From the NCBI GenBank assembly GCA_011032825.1, contig JAADJZ010000005.1, positions 1,493,001 through 1,557,000 on the forward strand: a stretch of DNA of 64,000 nucleotides. Direction: 5' to 3'. The notes under the pieces are model-generated. The model searched no databases, was not told the origin of the DNA, and saw only the letters and a program-made list of their open reading frames with translations. Source of the DNA: Massariosphaeria phaeospora (taxonomy: Eukaryota > Ascomycota > Dothideomycetes > Pleosporales). Both the position numbers and the translations under genes were made by a program. Below, piece by piece: positions 57,747-64,000 of the stretch. The first letter of the stretch is position 1. Every line of letters starts with the position of its first letter.

Positions 57747-58330
57747 ATGTTTTCAGCATCATAGGGACACTGTGGTGGATAACCTCTGAGAGTCGGTCAG
57801 TCACCATACAGTTACGACGTAGATAATGGACACACACAAGAGAAAAAGTAGAACTGCTTTGATGTTATTAAGCAACTTACTAACCTTCTTATTTGCTCGA
57901 AAGAAATTCCCCTACTAAACTTAAGCGGCATCACAGCTGCGTTTCCCGATTGCGTCCGACCCGTGTGACTACTACAAACTTCCAGTACCTAGGTATTAGA
58001 ACGGAACCTCGCCGGCTTGATCGCGCTTGGTAGTTTTGTCAGTTTCCACACACTGTTTCCCTCGGTAGCGTACAGTCGGATGCGGTTGCCTCGCTAACCT
58101 GGCTCCACTACACTGGCCCCAGATTTTACGTATATGCGGACTCTTTCCGTGCAACTTTTGTGTTCCCCCGGCTACACTACCCCCGTTATGACAGAAGCCC
58201 ATTATTTTCGAGACCTGGAATTCGACATGCTCCTTCTCAACACAACATCGCTATCTCCAACCGCAGAAAATCCACCGTATTATTAACTCAACTCAACTCG
58301 AACGAACGATAAGTTTTGGAAGCCTGCAAG
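57747..58330. other. Intergenic
   Basis: 3' flank of the DUF3176 copy and the leader of the RING gene (CA-rich, ending GCAAGATG). Nothing else recognised. Confidence 0.6.
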
Positions 58331-59272
58331 ATGCCGGGCCTTCCCAGCCGAGATGAATATCTACAAACCCACCTTATCGCTACCGCGCCCCTCGCTGAAG
58401 ACCTCGACTGCCCCATCTGTGCCTGCCCATGGGAGTGGGTTGATAACGCAATCGTGCGTCTCCTCGAATGCGATCACACCTTCCACCACGAGTGCATCGC
58501 TGCATGGTTCCGCGCCGGCCGCAGTAACTCAAACACCTGCCCTGTGTGCCGGCACACAGTCTTCCGTTCTAGGCCCCCGATGCCGGATATTGAGCCCTGG
58601 GAGGTCGACCAGCAACTCTTCATCTTTATAATGGCGTACATAAACAACATTGACTTTCGCCGCGCGGACGGGATGCCAGGCCTCACGCGGGCCATCGATA
58701 CATTGATGCAGTATGTCACGCCTGCATGGAGAGCCGCCTGGCCGATGCTGGTGCTTTCGGATCCCGCGCTCCGATTCTCGGTCCTCACGCTCGTCTTGGT
58801 CCGATACTGGGGCTCGTTGACGATGGAACAGTGGATCGATATATGTACAATGCGCCGCGAGTTATTCGATTCGCTCCTCTACCAGCCGGAAATGAACGAG
58901 ATACTGTTCTTTTGGCGCGTGCAACAGGTCCACTACATCATCAGGCCAGACAGGGAATTCAACGGGGTGCCGCGGAACGTTACTATCATAAGAAGAACGC
59001 CTGGCAATGTAATTACGTTGCAGGTACATTTGCTTTGGAATCCGTCGGCAAGCAACTTGTTTTATCTTGGAGATCACAACCAAGATATCATCGGGATAAA
59101 CCAACACGATTTTCACAGCCAGGCGGTGACGATCCAGGTAACGGAAGTAGGCGTGGGGTCGTTGAGACACGTTTGGATACTGCCGGCAGTGCGAACGGTG
59201 AGGTTCCAGGATGATCGGGGGTACACGTTGAGTTTGACGTTCGAGATGTGGGAGGATGAGCTAGGGAATTAG
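58331..59272 (+). CDS. RING-H2 finger protein, possible E3 ubiquitin ligase
   Basis: Intronless, 313 residues; start at ATG 58331 (MPGLPSRDEYL). RING-H2 domain at residues about 26-75: CPIC, then CDHTFHHECI and, 13 residues on, CPVCRH, giving eight metal ligands in C3H2C3 order. The loop between the second and third ligands is somewhat long. The remainder lacks transmembrane helices and is rich in Trp/Arg/aromatic residues with no recognised domain. RING-H2 proteins usually bind an E2 enzyme. Partner and target unknown. Confidence 0.8.
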   Translation: MPGLPSRDEYLQTHLIATAPLAEDLDCPICACPWEWVDNAIVRLLECDHTFHHECIAAWFRAGRSNSNTCPVCRHTVFRSRPPMPDIEPWEVDQQLFIFIMAYINNIDFRRADGMPGLTRAIDTLMQYVTPAWRAAWPMLVLSDPALRFSVLTLVLVRYWGSLTMEQWIDICTMRRELFDSLLYQPEMNEILFFWRVQQVHYIIRPDREFNGVPRNVTIIRRTPGNVITLQVHLLWNPSASNLFYLGDHNQDIIGINQHDFHSQAVTIQVTEVGVGSLRHVWILPAVRTVRFQDDRGYTLSLTFEMWEDELGN

Positions 59273-59899
59273 ATGACCATTCGGTGCAGAGAGTGTTGAC
59301 ACCCCAAGCATTGTGAAATCGTGTTAGTAATTCAATTGAGATATAATCCGTTGTGGTATCGATCGTAACCCTGAAATCTAAGCGGAGTTGAAATATCTCC
59401 TCGAGTCTATGCTGATGCCAAAGATGAAAGCGTTAGTTATGCAAGCGTAACTGAAAGCAAACATGACTCACCTCCGACCTACATTAGAACATGCTGCCTA
59501 TCGCCCGTCATCCGATGTTACCCGCTTCAGGTCGATGGCCCAGCGCCCTGGTATAGTTAGTTTCTGATGCGCACCTTGGTAAGCCTGCCCTCTTACTATC
59601 TTCACGCGCTATTTAGACATTACCTAGACTACTAGATACAGTAGGGTTTTGTAATAAAAGAGGTAGCTATCTTCTAGCTGTTAAGAACTCCTAGACAGTC
59701 AATATGATCGCCTGAAATTTACGTTGTCGGCAAGGCTAGAGGGGTGGGCCGAGTCTAGTGGCGATTTCATTTCGGTAACTTGAACCATGCCGGGAAGAAC
59801 GTTGAAAACCGGGTAAACGTGAGTAATGATCGTTACGCAAAGATATCTTTTCGATATCCGTATTCCAGGTACATATTGAAGCATCTTCTAGGCAGCACT
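59273..59899. other. Intergenic, convergent 3' ends
   Basis: No feature recognised. Confidence 0.6.
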
Positions 59900-61198
59900 T
59901 CAGACCATTGCTCGAGGCTCAGCCTCGACACTGACCGCTGGCTTCGGACCTTTCACAGCCGCACTACTATCCACGTTCCAATCCACCGTCTTGGTGATAC
60001 CTGGTTCGGTCGACTCCGCCCGACTGCTGGCGTACACTCTCCCCGTCTGCGGGTCCATTTCGACCACAACGTCGCTCTTGGTTATGCACTCCTCGTCGTC
60101 GATGTCACACCTGCCGTTGTTCGCACGAGTCCGGCTCTTCCTGCGGTTGCTGCCATATGCAAAACTCGGATCATTGTAGTATGTCGGCCTGTCTCGCGAT
60201 GAGTCGAAATAGGGTATGAAGAGACCTAGCAGCCATTTGATTGTGGCACCGCATGCCGCGATGGCTGCGAGGTTGCATTCGATGTTGGAGAGCGTGGGTC
60301 GGATCGTGTGTGTGGACTCGGTTTCGCCGTTGCTGACATTCAGCACTATGACAAAGGACGCAAGTCTGTACGCGCCGATTGCTGTAACGGCGACGCCGAG
60401 ACTCAGGAATGCGATGACCTGGAACTTTTTCCTCCGTTCTATTTGTAGACCGTACAAGATCCAAGTTGGCATGAATAGGACCAGGACGTCGGTTAACAAG
60501 GCTAATGATACGCCCGAGAGAATTGTTATTCGTCGGTCGACACAGTGGCCGACTGTGTAATCCCAATGAGCTTCCATGGGCCAGCATTCGAAGATGATGA
60601 TCAGAGGGCCGGAGATCATGGTCATGAAGGTGAGAACCATAATGGACCAGAGTGCAAGGCGGATGTAGCGGTTCGGCGATTGAAGTTTGATGAGAGTGAG
60701 GAGGAAGGATATTTTGATAAGGCCGATGATGGGGTTGTAGATCACTGCGTTGATGAAGCGCCACTGGGCGTTCAACGTAAGTTGATGTTTGCAACATATA
60801 CTATAGTCTCTGATAGAGTGAGCGAAAGAAGGAAACATACTTTACGAGCTTCATGAACGTTCAAGGCACCCCTCGGGATTTTCCATGGGTAATACCCCGT
60901 GTAGGACAAGCTTATGGCTAGATGGGTCAGAGGTACTTCTTACACTTGAATCAATATCACACTCACTGATGCATGAAGTAATGGTAAATGCGAAAATAAG
61001 GATCTCCGCGATGACAATCAAGTAGTCCTCTGCGCAAGAATTAGCTCCTGATATTCTATCGACTCGAGATATCTCACCCAAGGCAAGCCTGCGATCTCGC
61101 CATCTTTTCAACACCCTTAAAACCACGATTGGGCATGAGAGGATAAATGGAAATATCGCCAGAAAAAACACTGTGGGTTGTAAACCCGACTCGGCCAT
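59900..61198 (-). CDS. Fungal rhodopsin-domain seven-helix membrane protein (SAT4/Pth11-like)
   Basis: Four exons: 61198-61078, 61029-60967, 60917-60841, 60763-59900, 374 residues with closing phases. Seven predicted membrane helices: one in exon 1 (FFLAIFPFILSCPIVVLRV), one in exon 2 (LIVIAEILIFAFTITSCI), the rest in exon 4, including RFINAVIYNPIIGLIKISFL and LLTDVLVLFMPTWILYGL. The loop sequence NVHEARK/WRFINAVIYNP and ECWPMEAHWD with its Cys match the fungal rhodopsin-domain family found near secondary-metabolite genes and in Pth11-like receptors. The C-terminal tail is long, hydrophilic and probably cytosolic. Ligand and role unknown; not a retinal-binding opsin. Confidence 0.82.
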
Positions 61199-64000
61199 CG
61201 CGGCATCTAATCGGTGTGAAAGGCGGCCCGGATGGGGACACAGAGTAGGGGTTTAGCGTAACACAAGGGAAGGGGGACAGGCTTCCAGAAATACAAAAGC
61301 CTGTGCCTAAGAGTCAGGAGTACATATCTGTGCACAGACCCTCGATGTGATACAAGACTGCAGGCGCATCACGGCACAGTGAAAATGATGACGATCCCAT
61401 CCCATCCCTGTGCCCTCGGGGAGGCCTGGTGGTGGTATCTTTATAAACACCGTAAGGCCTAGTATTCGACTAGGGATCGCTGCGTGAGTGGCCCCCATTT
61501 ATTGATGGTCAAATTGCTGCTGCTTGTTCCGTGATGTTCATCCTCCCTCGAACTTGGAGGGGATGACAGGGCGATCAGATAAGCTCGTGGGAGTAGTCGA
61601 AGGATTCTTCGAGTCATGTCATGAACGTACTGCAGCCAATTGGACCCGTCACGCGGGTTCCATCCCGAGTCCCGTCCGCCGCGCCGCCGCCGCGACCTGC
61701 CGCTTCCGTAGCGGGTAATCGTTCAAACCTTGTTTATGCACTGAACACATGGGCTTATCCAGGGTACCAAGTTGGGATGTGACACAGCAACACCAAATCA
61801 CAGGTATCCCTGCCAGGGAATCCTTTATCGTCAAACGTGCGCATGAAAGGCCCCTTCTTCATGCGAGCACATCGAGACCTCGGGATTTCCGAATAACTGG
61901 ATTGTGGTTCATGGGGCGAGATATGGGATGGTGTTGGGTTGTTATTTCCCGCGGTAAAGTAAGCACTAGGAGTTTTCGGGGCTGGAGCTATTGTGAGATT
62001 TGGTGCGTACCCGCGGTACAGAACTTCCGTTTTGACGAGATTTGGGTGGTAGAACCATCTCTAGACCGGATGCTTGCGATATCGAACACGTGGCGTAGAG
62101 TGTGTATGTCGTTCAAGATGCCTCAGACCGACGGGGACTCGATCAGTAACAGCTAAGGATGTGAATTCGGAACGACCATAGTGGATGAAGGAGGTATACC
62201 GACTGCACAGTCCGACCGACCTGGCAGATGGATTGAATTACCGACGCGTTGTTGACTCAATATTGATGTTCTTTCGATAGTGAGCAGAGTCTGATCAGGC
62301 GCCCGGTGTGCCTTAACATGGATCCAGTGCGGCTGAGGGTCGATGGAAAGGGAGGAGTTCCTGGAGTCGCATGGTAAATAGTAGAGGTATCTCAAGCCAG
62401 ACAGTTAGGCCAGATAGTTCTCGATCCGCAAAGGTCTTGTGCTGACGCATAACGTCGCTCATGCTTTTTGCCAAATTCCAGCAACTTCATCCCGCAGATT
62501 AGCTGACAACACGTGTAAAATCTTCTGTCTCACCTCTTCTTGTCCACATTAGTCTCCTAGTAGCTTTTGCCCTCTGATATCTCTTACACTGCCGCCCCAT
62601 GAGTGACGACTCCCAAGAGTACTCGGTTAGGTCGCCTTGCCAGTCATTTTCCCATTGCCTACGCTGAAAGTTTGAATGGTATCCTGGATGCCATGGTGCG
62701 AAATAATATCCTGTCCGTAGTCACTGGATTAAGTGGCGCAGCCACCTTGCCGTCACCGCCCTGTCATAACTCGTTTCCGATGCGCACCTCTCTCACCTCT
62801 ACATGCTATAAACATACAATACCTGCTTTGTAAAGACAGATGTAGACTACTTGCTTATTGCTAAAACCTCCTAGCTCTGTCCAAAGTATCGCGAAGTCTT
62901 CTATAACATCGGCAATGGATTCTGCTAGGGAGGTGCCGTCATCATATTGCGCCAACTAGGAGCTCCTCTCCGGTAGGCCTAGAACTAGTAATAGTCCAGA
63001 ACATCTCGAAGCGAAGAGGATGGAGAAGAACGGTGACCGATGGCAATTCGGTGAGGTATCTTTTGGTGAGACGAAGACAGGACAACACGACAGGCAAGTG
63101 TCGAGTTCTCGATTGCCATGACACGCTTACGAGACTAGCGCGGACCCAGCTGCCGTATCCACTCCAGGTTTCAAGCTCTTTCACTACCACCCATTCACCG
63201 TCCTTCGCTTCGACCGTATGATCCTGTATAGACTTCTCCGAGTGGGCTCTTCTTCTATGAAACAGCTTAGCTCATATAAAATACCCTTTGCAAGCGTCAT
63301 ACGACTCCCAAAGTGCCCAGGCGTAGACGCTGACTGATGACGTCACATCTATCCCCATCGTCCGCGTGCCTAACCCCCACTCTTCAATGGCGACTATATC
63401 TCTTTCTACTACTGTTTCAAGCACTCTGCTACAGGTTGCACCAAGAACTGTATAGTGTCCCGATTAAAACACCTATACGCTTTCCGGCACGGAAGACACG
63501 GACCGGGACACACGCCTTCATATCAGCCCGACCGCCACGAACCTCCGATATACGATCTCATCGGTCGGTCATACTATCGGCAGAGCGGTACTAAATGCCG
63601 CAGGCAGCCCGTCCGGTTGGCTGAGAGCCTCATTTGTGGAGTGCGCGTTACCATGCTCATCTCCATGCAATCTATTCCGTCACTCACGAAGCCGTCTGTT
63701 CTGATCACACGGTGCCGGACCCGATGTTTCTGAGATTTCTCCGCCACGATGCAGAGCGCTGCAGCGCACCCCGCAAACACGGGTGCTACAGATGCAGTCG
63801 CTTTGGGCCGAAATCCGGGGAACTTTCGACGATTCTCATGCCCTTGACCGCCGCCCAGTTATCTCAATAACGTGCTTAATTTCACTTCATTTCGTCCCCA
63901 GAGATTCATATGATACGTACAGTAAGCTATCTGCGCCCAGATCCACACTTCCGGCGTGTACTTTGCGCCTGTGGAGTGCGGGTAAGGTATAAATGCCCTG
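61199..64000. other. Right-hand stretch without a supportable gene
   Basis: Only short overlapping frames on both strands, none with a recognised domain, signal peptide or splice pattern. Frames at 61749-62156 and 63455-63733 were looked at and not called. Confidence 0.5.

Noticed and set aside
1..64000. tRNA, rRNA and CRISPR features
   Set aside because: I scanned for T-loop patterns, conserved rRNA blocks and regular direct repeats with spacers and found none I could support; this was by eye, so a covariance-model search could still find a tRNA.

Overview
The window is nuclear DNA of a filamentous ascomycete (Pezizomycotina, probably Dothideomycetes or a relative). Genes carry short introns of about 45-80 bp with GTRNGT donors and CTRAC-type branch points. 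The families are typically fungal: Zn2Cys6 AflR-type regulator, fungal rhodopsin-domain protein, DUF3176, AIM9-like kinase, CHRD protein, Pogo/Fot1 transposons. Many gene models below were rebuilt by checking splice phase by hand, and their exon sums close to whole codons.

Layout. 1-4.5 kb has no convincing gene. 4.5-8.3 kb: a multipass membrane protein and a four-exon AIM9-like phosphotransferase. 8.8-13.6 kb: two nested Pogo/Fot1 elements. A 2.1 kb element sits inside the left terminal repeat of an older one, and the older one lies 8 bp upstream of the start codon of a small gene, separating it from a TATA box about 4.3 kb away. 14.4-20.3 kb: a DJ-1/PfpI protein, a membrane-anchored pepsin-like protein with a degenerate first active site, and a secreted Ser/Thr-rich, probably GPI-anchored protein with three 58-residue repeats.

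22.4-29.6 kb looks like a secondary-metabolism block: an SDR and a SnoaL-like protein transcribed divergently, an AflR-like regulator, and an asparagine-synthetase-type amidotransferase with an unusual low-complexity insertion. 32.5-42.3 kb continues with two divergent P450s, a UbiA-fold prenyltransferase/terpene cyclase candidate and a secreted flavin oxidase. No PKS or NRPS is visible, so if this is one cluster its backbone enzyme would be the UbiA protein or would lie elsewhere. A decayed multi-exon gene (30.9-32.1 kb) separates the two halves.

44.4-61.2 kb is a mixed neighbourhood: CHRD protein, NmrA-like protein, a second SDR, HAD dehalogenase, type II membrane carboxylesterase, secreted astacin protease, a DUF3176 gene carrying three in-frame stops, a RING-H2 protein and a seven-helix rhodopsin-domain protein. 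61.2-64 kb holds no gene I can support. Several short tandem repeats and one MITE-like inverted repeat lie between genes.
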